A DNA stretch of 52,882 nucleotides from Actinomycetes bacterium (GTDB taxonomy: Bacteria > Actinomycetota > Acidimicrobiia > Acidimicrobiales > Acidimicrobiaceae), in the NCBI GenBank assembly GCA_021786375.1, contig JAJYNL010000066.1, positions 1-52,882 on the forward strand, given 5' to 3'. Each line of letters begins with the position of its first letter. Within the stretch, counting starts at the first letter, position 1. The translations under genes were made by a program, and so were the position numbers. Below are positions 41,578 through 50,316 of the stretch, piece after piece. A model generated the notes under the pieces. It ran no database searches and was not told the DNA's origin. It saw nothing but the letters and a program-made list of their open reading frames with translations.

Positions 41578-42605
41578 CTCTCCTCGGAAGCGCCTTTCAG
41601 AGCTGCGACGTGCCGAGCAACGATCCGGCTGGACCCCAGCGCGAAGCTCGGAGCACCGAGCAGGGATGCGCCGACGTTGATCGCATAGACCAGCAACCCG
41701 AAGGCGATCGCTTGGGCCGAACCGATCCCAAGGGGATGGAGCATCAAGACCAGCGCACCTTCGCGCACACCAAGCCCGCCGATGGTAAGGGGGACAACTT
41801 GCAGCATCGCCACGGTGGGAACGAAGACGAGCATCTCCTTCCAGCCGATCGAAATGTGAAGAGCCTGTGCGGCGAAAATGCTGGCCAACAGCACGCACAG
41901 CTGATACATGAACGCCCAGCCGAAAACCGGGAGGAGCGTGGAAGGTCGGCGCTGGACCTTCCCCAGTCCGGAATAGAGAGACTGCAGCACCTCTCCGACG
42001 GCCTTGACCCGCCTGATTTTCCTAGTCAAGTGCGCTGAACGAAAGACTGCGACCATGGCGACCAGGCCGCAAAGGGTCAGTAGCGCCACCAGCAGGATGA
42101 CCTTTGATATTCCCCCCAGATCCAGGATGCCGGGGTCTATGAACATTCCCGCCAGCACGAGAAGTGGAAGGATGAGCCATCCCGTCAGGCGCTCGAGCAC
42201 AACCGAAGCCGCTGAATCCGCTCCCAGCTTGTTCAGCTTGGCCAGCCAGGTGGCGCGCACCACATCACCGCCGACCGTGGACGGCAGGAAGTTGCCCGCA
42301 AACATTCCCGCGAGTTGCAGTTCCACCAGGTCACGCATCCTGGAAGGGACCTCAAGGGCGTCAAGCACCCTCTGCCAGCGATACCCGGAGAGAACGATCC
42401 CCACCAGCGTCGTCAAGAACGAGATGATGATAAGACCGAGTCCGCGCCGTCCAATCTGAGCGACGCTAGTCCAGTCCACCTTGGTGAAAAGTACGTAGAC
42501 CATTACGACGGTGCTGGCCAGACGCAGGACCGGCCAAGCCCGCCGCCATGCGCTATCGGAGGCTGGGCGGCTCGAATTTTCGTCTTCGCTTAGAGCCTTG
42601 CCCAT
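41574..42605 (-). CDS. Lysylphosphatidylglycerol synthase TM-region / flippase-like membrane protein (UPF0104)
   Basis: This 343-residue inner-membrane protein has about 8 helices and matches the AglD/YbhN/LPG-synthase transmembrane family: LAGMFAGNFLPSTVGGDVVRATWLAK in TM region 2-3, and FVPTVAMLQVVPLTIGGLGVREGALVLML near the C-terminus. Both are the family's most conserved segments, found in flippase-like proteins. It lacks the soluble lysyl-transferase domain of MprF. Transport of a polyprenyl-linked or lipid substrate is suggested by the neighbouring polyprenyl synthase. ATG 42605 is used; a promoter lies about 130 bases upstream. Confidence 0.85.
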   Translation of the reverse strand: MGKALSEDENSSRPASDSAWRRAWPVLRLASTVVMVYVLFTKVDWTSVAQIGRRGLGLIIISFLTTLVGIVLSGYRWQRVLDALEVPSRMRDLVELQLAGMFAGNFLPSTVGGDVVRATWLAKLNKLGADSAASVVLERLTGWLILPLLVLAGMFIDPGILDLGGISKVILLVALLTLCGLVAMVAVFRSAHLTRKIRRVKAVGEVLQSLYSGLGKVQRRPSTLLPVFGWAFMYQLCVLLASIFAAQALHISIGWKEMLVFVPTVAMLQVVPLTIGGLGVREGALVLMLHPLGIGSAQAIAFGLLVYAINVGASLLGAPSFALGSSRIVARHVAALKGASEER

Positions 42606-42738
42606 CTGAGCCCCACGTTTCTGCTGTGCCGCTCGCCCGCCGCGGGGGAGGTGGCATCGGCCGCCCTATCGAGGCAAACCTGCAAGCACCAACGGCCCAA
42701 CCCCACCTTAGGTCGATGCGGCGCTGCCCGTTCAAAAG

Positions 42739-42767
42739 ATTATAGGGCAGGTAGCCAACTGTTTGAA
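42739..42767 (-). promoter_or_regulatory. Consensus-like promoter for the flippase-like gene
   Basis: On the minus strand TTCAAA (42767-42762) and a perfect TATAAT (42744-42739) are separated by 17 bases. A CTGCCC/GGGCAG inverted repeat (42724-42729 and 42745-42750) brackets the -10 and the expected start site and could be a repressor site. The leader would be about 125 bases long. Confidence 0.6.
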
Positions 42768-42855
42768 GCACAAGCCCGGTCGGCGGGTACGCACAACTCC
42801 GCCCGGCCACTAGCGGAGCGGCATCGCGTAGTTTTGAAGTGACAAGGAGTTCCAA

Positions 42856-44253
42856 ATGACGCTTCTAAACGAGACAGTGGTGCAAAAAGTCCTCAGGCGA
42901 GCCCTTGCCCGGGGCGGCGACTTCGCCGAGATCTTCGTCGAGGAAAAGGCCACCTTCTCAGCCTCCCTCGAAGACTCGCTGGTGGAGGAACTCGCCTCCG
43001 GCACCTCCAGAGGAGCCGGCATCAGGGTGAGATTCGGCGATACCACCGGCTTCGCCCACACGGCGGACCTCTCCGAAGCCGGCCTGAATCGTGCCATCGA
43101 AGCCGCGTCATCATTGGCGCGCGGCAGCACTTCGCGCGCCGCGGAAGTTGCGGTGACACCACGCGTCTTCGTCCCGCTGGCGCACGAGAAGGCCATCCCC
43201 GGGTCGGTTGCGAAAGATCGCAAGATCGAGCTGCTCCAGCGCCTCGACGCCGCCGGGCGAGGCCAAGGAGCTGCGATCCGTCAAGTGAACGCCGGCTATT
43301 CGGATTCGCTGCGCCGCTTCCTGGTCGCCAACTCCGACGGAGTCTTCGTCGAAGAGGAGCAGGTGCGCACCCGGCTCTCCATCTCCTGCATTGCACTAGG
43401 AGACACCGGCATGCAGACCGGTTACGAAACCGCAGCCATGACCATGGGCTTTGAACTCTTCGATGATATCGACGTCGACGAGCTTGCGGCGCGGGCGGCC
43501 AATCGTGCGATCCAGAAGCTCTCCGCTCGCCCAACCCCATCGGGGCCGATGCCGGTCGTGCTTGCGGGCCAAGGTGGCGGCGTGCTCTTCCACGAAGCCT
43601 GCGGCCACGGCCTGGAGGCCGACCACATTCTGAAGGCTTCCTCGGTATACGCGGGCCGAGTTGGGGAGACCGTCGCCAGCCCCCTGGTGACGCTGGTGGA
43701 CGACGGTACGGTAACAAACCAGTGGGGAACCTACTCCCACGACGACGAAGGGAATCCGTCGGCGCGAAACGTGCTCATCGAAAACGGGGTGCTCTCCGAC
43801 TACATGTGGGATTCCACGCAGGGGTCGCGGGAACGTCGTGCCTCCAGCGGCAACGGTCGCCGTCAAAGCTACGCGCACTTGCCGATGGTGCGCATGACCA
43901 ACACCTACCTGATGCCGGGCCGCCAGAGCCCCGATGAGATCATCGCCGATACCGAGCGCGGAATCTATGTCGCCAAGCTCGGCGGCGGGCAGGTCAACAC
44001 CGCCACGGGCGACTTCGTCTTCGGAATGACCGAGGCCTACCTCATCGAGAACGGACAGATCACCGCGCCGCTTCGGGATGCCAACCTGATCGGCAATGGC
44101 CCTGAAGTGCTCGCCAACATAGATGCCGTGGCCGACGACTTCACCATCATCCCCGGTACCTGCGGCAAGGATGGTCAAAGCGTGCCGGTGGGCTGCGGGC
44201 AGCCAACCGTGAGGATCACCCAAGTGACAGTTGGAGGAACCGCAGGTGCCTGA
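42856..44253 (+). CDS. tldD: TldD-family metalloprotease subunit
   Basis: TldD pairs with TldE/PmbA in a hetero-oligomeric protease that degrades unfolded peptides and matures ribosomal peptides such as microcin B17. The 465-residue sequence has the metal motif HExxxH in VLFHEACGHGLEADHI and the family segments SVYAGRVGETVASPLVTLVDDGTV and GGGQVNTATGDFVFG. ATG 42856 follows CAAGGAGTTCCAA, a strong ribosome site. Its end overlaps tldE by 8 nt. No RiPP precursor is seen beside it. Confidence 0.95.
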   Translation: MTLLNETVVQKVLRRALARGGDFAEIFVEEKATFSASLEDSLVEELASGTSRGAGIRVRFGDTTGFAHTADLSEAGLNRAIEAASSLARGSTSRAAEVAVTPRVFVPLAHEKAIPGSVAKDRKIELLQRLDAAGRGQGAAIRQVNAGYSDSLRRFLVANSDGVFVEEEQVRTRLSISCIALGDTGMQTGYETAAMTMGFELFDDIDVDELAARAANRAIQKLSARPTPSGPMPVVLAGQGGGVLFHEACGHGLEADHILKASSVYAGRVGETVASPLVTLVDDGTVTNQWGTYSHDDEGNPSARNVLIENGVLSDYMWDSTQGSRERRASSGNGRRQSYAHLPMVRMTNTYLMPGRQSPDEIIADTERGIYVAKLGGGQVNTATGDFVFGMTEAYLIENGQITAPLRDANLIGNGPEVLANIDAVADDFTIIPGTCGKDGQSVPVGCGQPTVRITQVTVGGTAGA

Positions 44254-45589
44254 CCTTATAGAAATCGGAAAGTCCGTCGTCGGGCAAGCCAAAGCGGGGG
44301 AAGAGATCGAGGCCTACCTCGTCTGGGAGCGCGAAACCTCGATCCGGGTGTATCAGGCCTCGGTCGAGTCGCTCACCGGTGCCGAATCATCCGGCATCGG
44401 GATACGTGTCATACGGGGCAATCGGGTAGGCGTCTCCTACGCCGGGACGCTCGAGAGGGCCGAGATCGAACGGGCCCTTGAGGAAGCGCGCGACAACTCA
44501 CGGTTCGCCTCGGAGGATCCGCACAGTGGGATGGCAAGCCCAGACGGGGTGGAGGCTCCCACCCTGGATCTCTGGCGGGGGGACATCCTCACAACACCGA
44601 CCGCCCGCAAGATCGAGCTGGCCATGGAGTTGGAGCGCGCGGTAAAGGCAAGAGACAGCCGCATACGCTCGCTCAACTCCTCCAACTACGGGGACGTCTC
44701 CGTCCAAGGCGCAGTGGTCAACTCCGCCGGTATCGCCTCCTACACACAGCAAACTTACTGCTGGCTTTGGGCATACGCTCTCGCGGGCACCGACGACGAG
44801 ACCCAAACGGGTTACGGGATGCACGCCTCGCGCGACGTGGCCGGTCTCGACTTGGCCTTCGCCGCCAACGAGGCGGCGGAGAAGGCCACCAGGATGCTTG
44901 GTGCGACCAAGCCGGCCAGCGGCCTCTTCACCGTGATCCTTGAGCCTGACATCGCCTCATCGTTCTTGGCCATAGCTGCCTCCACCCTCTCTGCCGAAGC
45001 AGTGCAGAGGGGCCGGTCAATTTTCGCCGGCCGCCTCGGCGAGCAGGTCGCCAGCCCCCTGGTGACTCTGGTGGACGACCCGGGAGATCCTCGCTTCTTC
45101 TCCGCCGCGCCGTATGACGACGAGGGGCTCGCCTCCAGGCGGAACGTGTTGTTCCAGGACGGGATACTCAAGGGCTTTCTCTACGACTCCCACACGGCCC
45201 GCAAGGATGGTACCTCCTCGACCGGATCCGCGATCCGGGGAGGCATAGCCGGCTCGACCACGCCAGGGCCCAGGGCGACGATGGCTCTCCCAGGCCAAAG
45301 CTCGCCCGAGCAGATCTTGGCCGTGGCGGGCGATTGCTACCTGATCCAGTCAATCTCGGGAATCCACTCCGGAGTCAACCCGATTAGCGGTGACTTTTCA
45401 GTCGGTGCCGAGGGCATCCGTGTGCGCGGAGGAGAGCTCGCCGAGCCGGTCAAGGAGTTCACCATCTCGTCCAACCTGCAGAAGATGCTCCTCGATGTGC
45501 GGGCAGTAGGAAACGACCTGACTTTCAGGCCAGGTGGAACCGCCGGCCTGACACTTGCGATCGACAATGTGAACGTAAGCGGGACCTGA
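44246..45589 (+). CDS. tldE: TldE/PmbA-family subunit (metal-motif-lacking partner of TldD)
   Basis: This 447-residue partner has the common fold (SIFAGRLGEQVASPLVTLVDD, SGVNPISGDFSVGAEGIRV) but no HExxxH, as expected for TldE/PmbA, which supports TldD structurally. GTG 44246 overlaps the tldD stop by 8 nt and starts PDLIEIGKSVVGQA; the longer frame from 44231 is inside tldD. The 1:1 coupling matches the known heterohexamer. Confidence 0.93.
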   Translation: MPDLIEIGKSVVGQAKAGEEIEAYLVWERETSIRVYQASVESLTGAESSGIGIRVIRGNRVGVSYAGTLERAEIERALEEARDNSRFASEDPHSGMASPDGVEAPTLDLWRGDILTTPTARKIELAMELERAVKARDSRIRSLNSSNYGDVSVQGAVVNSAGIASYTQQTYCWLWAYALAGTDDETQTGYGMHASRDVAGLDLAFAANEAAEKATRMLGATKPASGLFTVILEPDIASSFLAIAASTLSAEAVQRGRSIFAGRLGEQVASPLVTLVDDPGDPRFFSAAPYDDEGLASRRNVLFQDGILKGFLYDSHTARKDGTSSTGSAIRGGIAGSTTPGPRATMALPGQSSPEQILAVAGDCYLIQSISGIHSGVNPISGDFSVGAEGIRVRGGELAEPVKEFTISSNLQKMLLDVRAVGNDLTFRPGGTAGLTLAIDNVNVSGT

Positions 45590-45599
45590 GCCGGCGACT

Positions 45600-46256
45600 T
45601 TGCGCATAGACCTACACACTCACACCCACCGCTCGGGCGATTCGACGACCACCCTCGACGACTTCATTATCGCGTTCCGCGAGTCAGGCCTTGACTACAT
45701 AGCGGTTACGGACCACCTGACCATCGAGGGCGCCATCGAACTGCGTCAACGGCTCGGGGACGCCGTCATAGTGGGCCAGGAGATGCGAGTCGCGGAGGGC
45801 GAGCTCATCGGACTCTTCCTGGCCGAGCGGGTGCCGCCCGGCCTCAGCGCCGCTCGGGCGGTGGGCCGTGTTCGCGACCAGGGGGGACTGGTCTACGTTC
45901 CCCATCCTGGAGACACGGTGCGCGTATCCGTTTCACTGGCCGACCTGGCCGACTTTTGCAGGCGCGGACTGGCCGACATCGTGGAAGTGGCCAACTCCAA
46001 GGTTGCCCCGGACGGCTCGATACCGGCCGCCCGTGCAATCGCCCAAGCCCATGGCGTCGCGCTCGGAGCGGGCAGCGACGCCCATGTGGAGACGGCCATC
46101 GGAACGACCTACGTGTCGGCCCCGGAGGTCGGTATCGCCGGGCCGGGCGACCTTCTACGCTCGCTGGCCGACGGCGAGGTTCGCAGCGTTCACTTCGACC
46201 CCCCACGGCCCTGGCGGCCACGCATCGTACCGCCGACGAGCCGCCCCCAGGCCTGA
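45600..46256 (+). CDS. PHP-domain phosphoesterase
   Basis: This 218-residue protein of the polymerase-and-histidinol-phosphatase fold has metal ligands in RIDLHTHTHRSGDST, VTDHLTIEGAIE, VYVPHPGD and LGAGSDAHVETAIG. Such stand-alone proteins include TrpH/RNase AM and other phosphoesterases. TTG 45600 begins RIDLHTH and is 10 bases after tldE, so the three genes are probably one operon. The substrate is not evident. Confidence 0.88.
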   Translation: MRIDLHTHTHRSGDSTTTLDDFIIAFRESGLDYIAVTDHLTIEGAIELRQRLGDAVIVGQEMRVAEGELIGLFLAERVPPGLSAARAVGRVRDQGGLVYVPHPGDTVRVSVSLADLADFCRRGLADIVEVANSKVAPDGSIPAARAIAQAHGVALGAGSDAHVETAIGTTYVSAPEVGIAGPGDLLRSLADGEVRSVHFDPPRPWRPRIVPPTSRPQA

Positions 46257-46262
46257 ACGGAT

Positions 46263-46283
46263 GTTGACTCAATCCTGGTCAAC
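46263..46283. promoter_or_regulatory. Inverted repeat upstream of NDH-2
   Basis: GTTGAC (46263-46268) and GTCAAC (46278-46283) are perfect inverse arms with a 9-base spacer. TTGACT inside the left arm could also be a -35 element for the NDH-2 gene starting 95 bases later. It may be an operator; it does not match the Rex site pattern. Confidence 0.35.
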
Positions 46284-46377
46284 TACTCTTTAACCAGCTC
46301 ATGCGCTCGAATCGATCCCACAAATCGGGCAGCATGACATGGCCGTCCATCCCCGCCGTGGCATTTAGCGAGGCACC

Positions 46378-47610
46378 ATGAAGCGTGTAGTGATTGTCGG
46401 AGCAGGATTCGCCGGGCTGTCGGCGATGGAGGCCCTGCAAGGCAAGGGGTATTCAATCACCCTGATCGACCGGCACAACTTTGCGACCTTTCAGCCGCTG
46501 CTCTACCAGGTCGCCACCGCCGGGCTAAACCCCGGAGACGTGGCGTTCCCGGTTCGCACCCTGCTGCGCCACAGGCAGAATGTCAAGTTCCGCCAGGGCA
46601 TTCTCGAAAAGATCGACACTGACACGCAAAGAGTGATGCTGGCCGACGGGGTCTCACTCCCCTATGACTACCTCATTCTCGCCGTCGGCGCGACAACCAA
46701 TTACTTCGGCGTCCCCGGTGCTGCCGAGAACTGTAGAGCGATTTACACGCTGGACGAGGCCATAGAAGTCCGTAACCGGGTCTTCGAGATGTTCGAGTGG
46801 GTTGCAGCCCACGGCATGAAGGACTACAACCTAACCACCGTTGTAGTTGGGGGTGGCGCCACCGGGGTGGAGATGGCCGGGGCGCTGGCCGAGCTGAAGT
46901 CCCGGGCGCTCATCACCGACTATCCGACCTTGGATCCCGATGCCGCGCGAGTCGTCCTCATCGAGGCCCAGGACCGGCTTCTTGGCGCGTTCGCCCCCTC
47001 TCTATCGCGCTACGCGCTCCGCGAACTCAAATCACGCGGTGTAGAGGTGAGGTTGAACACCGCCGTCAAGCGCGTCGTCGAGACCGGCGTGGAGCTGGGC
47101 GATGGCGAGTTCATCGAGTCGAACCTGATCGTTTGGGGAGCCGGAGTGGGTGTCTCGGAGGAAGTGCGCTCGATGGGCCTTCCCCACTTGCGCAACGGCA
47201 GGATCGAGGTCGAGCCCGATCTGCGCGTCAAAGGTTTCGCGAACATCTTCGCCGCCGGCGATGTCGCCGGCACAATGGGCGCCGGGGACAAGCTGATTCC
47301 CCAGCTTGCGCAGCCCGCGATCCAAACGGGCCAGCACGCGGCGATGATGATAAATGCCATCGAGGCCGAGGAGGAGACCAAGCCCTTCCGCTACAAGGAC
47401 AAGGGCACCATGGCCACCATCGGCAGGAGGGCTGCAGTTGCCGAGCTGGGCGCGGGAATCAAGCTAACCGGGTCATCGGCCTGGTTCGCCTGGCTTGCTC
47501 TTCACGTAATGACCCTGCTGGGCATCAGGAACAGACTGTCGGTCCTTCTCAACTGGAGTTGGCATTACGTCAGTTGGGGCAGGGGGCCCCGAGTGATCTT
47601 GGGCGGCTGA
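46378..47610 (+). CDS. ndh: Type II NADH:quinone oxidoreductase (NDH-2)
   Basis: This 410-residue flavoprotein oxidises NADH and reduces membrane quinone without pumping protons. FAD-binding GAGFAGLSAMEALQGKG at the N-terminus, a second Rossmann motif VVVGGGATGVEMAGALAELK for NADH near residue 165, FAAGDVAG (FAD), and a C-terminal amphipathic or hydrophobic region (ASSAWFAWLALHVMTLLG-like) for membrane attachment are present. FATFQPLLYQVATAGL is a family signature. ATG 46378 follows GCGAGGCACC. It converges on the Ruc-like gene with a 5-base gap. Confidence 0.94.
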   Translation: MKRVVIVGAGFAGLSAMEALQGKGYSITLIDRHNFATFQPLLYQVATAGLNPGDVAFPVRTLLRHRQNVKFRQGILEKIDTDTQRVMLADGVSLPYDYLILAVGATTNYFGVPGAAENCRAIYTLDEAIEVRNRVFEMFEWVAAHGMKDYNLTTVVVGGGATGVEMAGALAELKSRALITDYPTLDPDAARVVLIEAQDRLLGAFAPSLSRYALRELKSRGVEVRLNTAVKRVVETGVELGDGEFIESNLIVWGAGVGVSEEVRSMGLPHLRNGRIEVEPDLRVKGFANIFAAGDVAGTMGAGDKLIPQLAQPAIQTGQHAAMMINAIEAEEETKPFRYKDKGTMATIGRRAAVAELGAGIKLTGSSAWFAWLALHVMTLLGIRNRLSVLLNWSWHYVSWGRGPRVILGG

Positions 47611-47615
47611 GCGAC

Positions 47616-47894
47616 TCAGGCCGAAGCGGCTGCCGTCGGGCTGGAGCCGGCGGAATCACTCGATGCGGCCGCCGGCTTGCTCTCCGTACTCGCCGCGGGG
47701 CGTGAGGAGGAAGAGGAGGAGCGGGCGTCATTGCGATAAAAGCCGCTGCCCTTGAAGGTGATACCGATGCTGCCGAAGACCTTGCGCAGCTCACCGCCAC
47801 ACCTCTCGCACACCGTGAGCGGGTCATCGGTGAAAGATTGGACGACTTCAAAGTTGTGTTGGCAAGACCTGCACGCATACTCGTACCTGGGCAT
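47616..47894 (-). CDS. Ruc-like FmdB-family zinc-ribbon protein, candidate redox-regulated chaperone
   Basis: This 92-residue protein has an N-terminal zinc ribbon MPRYEYACRSCQHNFEVVQS with CRSC and CERCGG (two CxxC pairs) and a Ser/Ala/Pro-rich, probably disordered tail from about residue 56. M. tuberculosis Rv0991c (Ruc) has the same layout. It is a heat-induced chaperone activated by oxidation of these cysteines, under HrcA, and next to galU and moeA as here (from memory). A CIRCE operator lies 18 bases upstream, which supports HrcA control. In many genomes such proteins are annotated FmdB; a formamidase-regulatory role has little support. Confidence 0.85.
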   Translation of the reverse strand: MPRYEYACRSCQHNFEVVQSFTDDPLTVCERCGGELRKVFGSIGITFKGSGFYRNDARSSSSSSRPAASTESKPAAASSDSAGSSPTAAASA

Positions 47895-47911
47895 CCTCTA
47901 CTCCCCAAACG

Positions 47912-47938
47912 TTGGCACTCTCGACTTCCGAGTGCTAA
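47912..47938 (-). promoter_or_regulatory. CIRCE element (HrcA operator)
   Basis: TTGGCACTC (47912-47920), a 9-base spacer, and GAGTGCTAA (47930-47938) match the CIRCE consensus TTAGCACTC-N9-GAGTGCTAA with one mismatch. It lies 18 bases before the ATG of the Ruc-like gene on the minus strand, within its leader, and about 150 bases before galU. HrcA bound here would repress the zinc-ribbon gene until heat shock. No groES or groEL gene lies in the window. Confidence 0.88.
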
Positions 47939-48088
47939 TTCTAGGCGGCTCAGCTGCAGCGCGAGGCATAGTCGCCGCACCGGGGCAGAGACCCGCCTCC
48001 AACGTGCCCTTGCTATCGTGGCGTTAGACATTCCGACCAGCCGCGAATGCCCGGCGCCGGCGGCCGGATCTTCCGCGTAGGGGGTTTG

Positions 48089-49003
48089 ATGAAGAAGGTT
48101 CGTAAGGCGGTAATTCCGGCGGCCGGCCTCGGCACACGCTTTCTCCCCGCTACCAAGGCCCAGCCCAAGGAGATGCTCCCGGTCGTCGACAAGCCCGCGA
48201 TCCAATATGTGGTCGAAGAGGCGCTTGCCGCGGGCCTCGACGACATCCTGGTGGTCACGGGCCGGTCGAAGCGTTCTATCGAGGACCACTTCGATCGCTC
48301 ATTCGAGCTGGAGTACTATCTCGAGCAGGCAAAGAAGGACGAGGAGCTTGCCCTTGTCAAGGCAGTGGGGAGCATGGCTCAAATTCACTACGTCCGGCAG
48401 GGCGACCCCCGCGGACTGGGCCATGCGGTAGCGGCCGCTAGAGCGCACGTGGGCAGTGATCCCTTTGCCGTACTCCTCGCCGACGACATAAGTGACGGCA
48501 CCTCAACGCTGCTTCCGCAAATGCTCGAGCAGTTCTACCGGCACGGCCGCTCAGTCATCGCGCTGCAGGCGGTCGAAGAGTCCCGGATCCACCTCTACGG
48601 CTGCGTAAAGCCCGAGCCTGTGACCGATAACCTGGTGCGGATCTCGGGCATCGTCGAGAAGCCCAAACCCCAGGACGCACCCTCCAACCTGGCGGTCACC
48701 GGCCGCTATGTCTTCACCCCCGAGATCTTCGAAGCCTTGGAGGCCACACCTCCGGGCGTTAACGGCGAAATCCAGCTCACGGACGCGATCCAACTTCTTC
48801 TCTCCTGGCAGGCCGCCTACGGGCTCGTGGCGGCGGACCGGCGCTACGACATAGGCAACAAGCTCGACTATCTGCGTGCGACGGTAGAAATAGCGCTTAG
48901 TCGTAAAGACCTGGGTGCTCCGCTCCGGGAGTTCATCGCCGGTCTCGTCGCCCGTGACGACCAGTTGCGCTCGCTGTGTGAGCGCAACAACTTGACCGAG
49001 TAG
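48089..49003 (+). CDS. galU: UTP-glucose-1-phosphate uridylyltransferase
   Basis: GalU makes UDP-glucose from UTP and glucose 1-phosphate. The 304-residue sequence begins KKVRKAVIPAAGLGTRFLPA, with the nucleotide loop, and has KAQPKEMLPVVDKPAIQYVVEEA, LGHAVAAARAHVG and the active-site DNLVRISGIVEKPKPQDAPS. ATG 48089 follows AGGGGG by a few bases; the longer frame from 48047 lacks conservation. It heads a galU-moeA-moaA-moaC run. Confidence 0.95.
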   Translation: MKKVRKAVIPAAGLGTRFLPATKAQPKEMLPVVDKPAIQYVVEEALAAGLDDILVVTGRSKRSIEDHFDRSFELEYYLEQAKKDEELALVKAVGSMAQIHYVRQGDPRGLGHAVAAARAHVGSDPFAVLLADDISDGTSTLLPQMLEQFYRHGRSVIALQAVEESRIHLYGCVKPEPVTDNLVRISGIVEKPKPQDAPSNLAVTGRYVFTPEIFEALEATPPGVNGEIQLTDAIQLLLSWQAAYGLVAADRRYDIGNKLDYLRATVEIALSRKDLGAPLREFIAGLVARDDQLRSLCERNNLTE

Positions 49004-49031
49004 CAACTTCAACGGCCTGGATTCGAGGAAC

Positions 49032-50261
49032 ATGATCCCGCTGAAAGAAGCACAGTCACACGTCTTTGAGCGAGTTACGCCCCTGCGAGCGATGGCGCTC
49101 GCGCTAGACGAATGTCTCGGGTTGGCCACCTCCCAGGCGGTTCACTCCGAGGAGAGCATCCCACCTTTCGACAACACCGCGGTCGATGGCTTTGCGCTTC
49201 ACTTCGACGAAGTCTCGGCCGCGGCGCCCGAAAATCCCGTAACCCTCCCCGTCGCCGGCACCATAGCCGCCGGCGATCCGCCGCGGGCACTTCCTCGGGG
49301 CGCGGCCATGCGAATCATGACCGGAGCGGTAATCCCATCTGGCGCCAACGCGGTGATAATGGTCGAGGACACCGAAGAGGCAGAGGGCGGCGTCAGGGTC
49401 CTTCGCACGGTTCGCCAAGGTGAGAACATCCGACTTGCCGGTTCCGACATTACCGCCGGCGCGCTCCTCTTCCCCGAGCGCACGGTTCTTGGCCCCGTCC
49501 ACCTGGGGGTACTTGCATCAGCGGGCTACGTGAAGGCCCCGGTTCATCGCCGTGCAAGGGTCGGGGTCATTTCGACCGGAAGCGAGCTCGTCGATGAAGC
49601 TCGGCCACTCAGGCCGGGGGAGATCCGCGACTCCAACCGCCATTCCCTGCGCGCAATCGTCTCCACGACAGGAGCCGACGTGGTCGACCTCGGTATAGTG
49701 CCCGACGACGAGGAGGCCCTGCGGTCCGCCTTCCTTGGTGCAGCTGCTGAGCTGGATGCCATAGTGACCTCCGGCGGAGTCAGCGTTGGAGACTTCGACT
49801 ACACCAAGAAGGTCCTGCGCGATATTTCCAAGGGGGAGATGCGCTGGATGCAGGTTGCCATCCGACCGGCAAAGCCCTTCGCCTTCGGCCTGGTAGAAGG
49901 AATTCCCCTCTTTGGCCTGCCGGGCAACCCGGTCTCGGCACTGGTCAGCTTTGAGCTTTTCGTCCGCCCCGCCATCCGAAAGATGCACGGTCACTCCGAG
50001 CTTTTCGATCCCACTTTGATGGTGAGGGCAGCGAACGCCTATCGGCGCCACCCCGATGGAAGGGTGCACTATGCCAGGGCGCTGCTTTCCGCCGAGTCAG
50101 ACGGGTCCCTGTCCGTCAGCTCGCTGGAGGGCCAAAGCTCGCACATGCTGCACGAGATGGCTCGCTCCAACGCTCTGGCGATATGCCCCGACGGCGATGG
50201 TTACGTCCTGGGCGACATGGTGGAGGTCATGCCGCTCGGGCCGGCCGCCCCGGCTCGCTAA
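49032..50261 (+). CDS. moeA: Molybdopterin molybdenumtransferase MoeA
   Basis: MoeA inserts molybdate into adenylylated molybdopterin to finish the molybdenum cofactor. The 409 residues include SIPPFDNTAVDGFAL, RIMTGAVIPSGANAVIMVED, the MoCF-binding domain GVISTGSELVDEARPLRPG and DAIVTSGGVSVGDFDY, and LFGLPGNPVSALVSFELF. ATG 49032 is 28 bases after galU. The galU-moeA order matches Mycobacterium. Confidence 0.95.
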   Translation: MIPLKEAQSHVFERVTPLRAMALALDECLGLATSQAVHSEESIPPFDNTAVDGFALHFDEVSAAAPENPVTLPVAGTIAAGDPPRALPRGAAMRIMTGAVIPSGANAVIMVEDTEEAEGGVRVLRTVRQGENIRLAGSDITAGALLFPERTVLGPVHLGVLASAGYVKAPVHRRARVGVISTGSELVDEARPLRPGEIRDSNRHSLRAIVSTTGADVVDLGIVPDDEEALRSAFLGAAAELDAIVTSGGVSVGDFDYTKKVLRDISKGEMRWMQVAIRPAKPFAFGLVEGIPLFGLPGNPVSALVSFELFVRPAIRKMHGHSELFDPTLMVRAANAYRRHPDGRVHYARALLSAESDGSLSVSSLEGQSSHMLHEMARSNALAICPDGDGYVLGDMVEVMPLGPAAPAR

Positions 50262-50316
50262 GTGCCTCCCCGTCGCCCTCCGCTAGCCCTGGGCAGACGC
50301 TAAACTTTTCACACTT

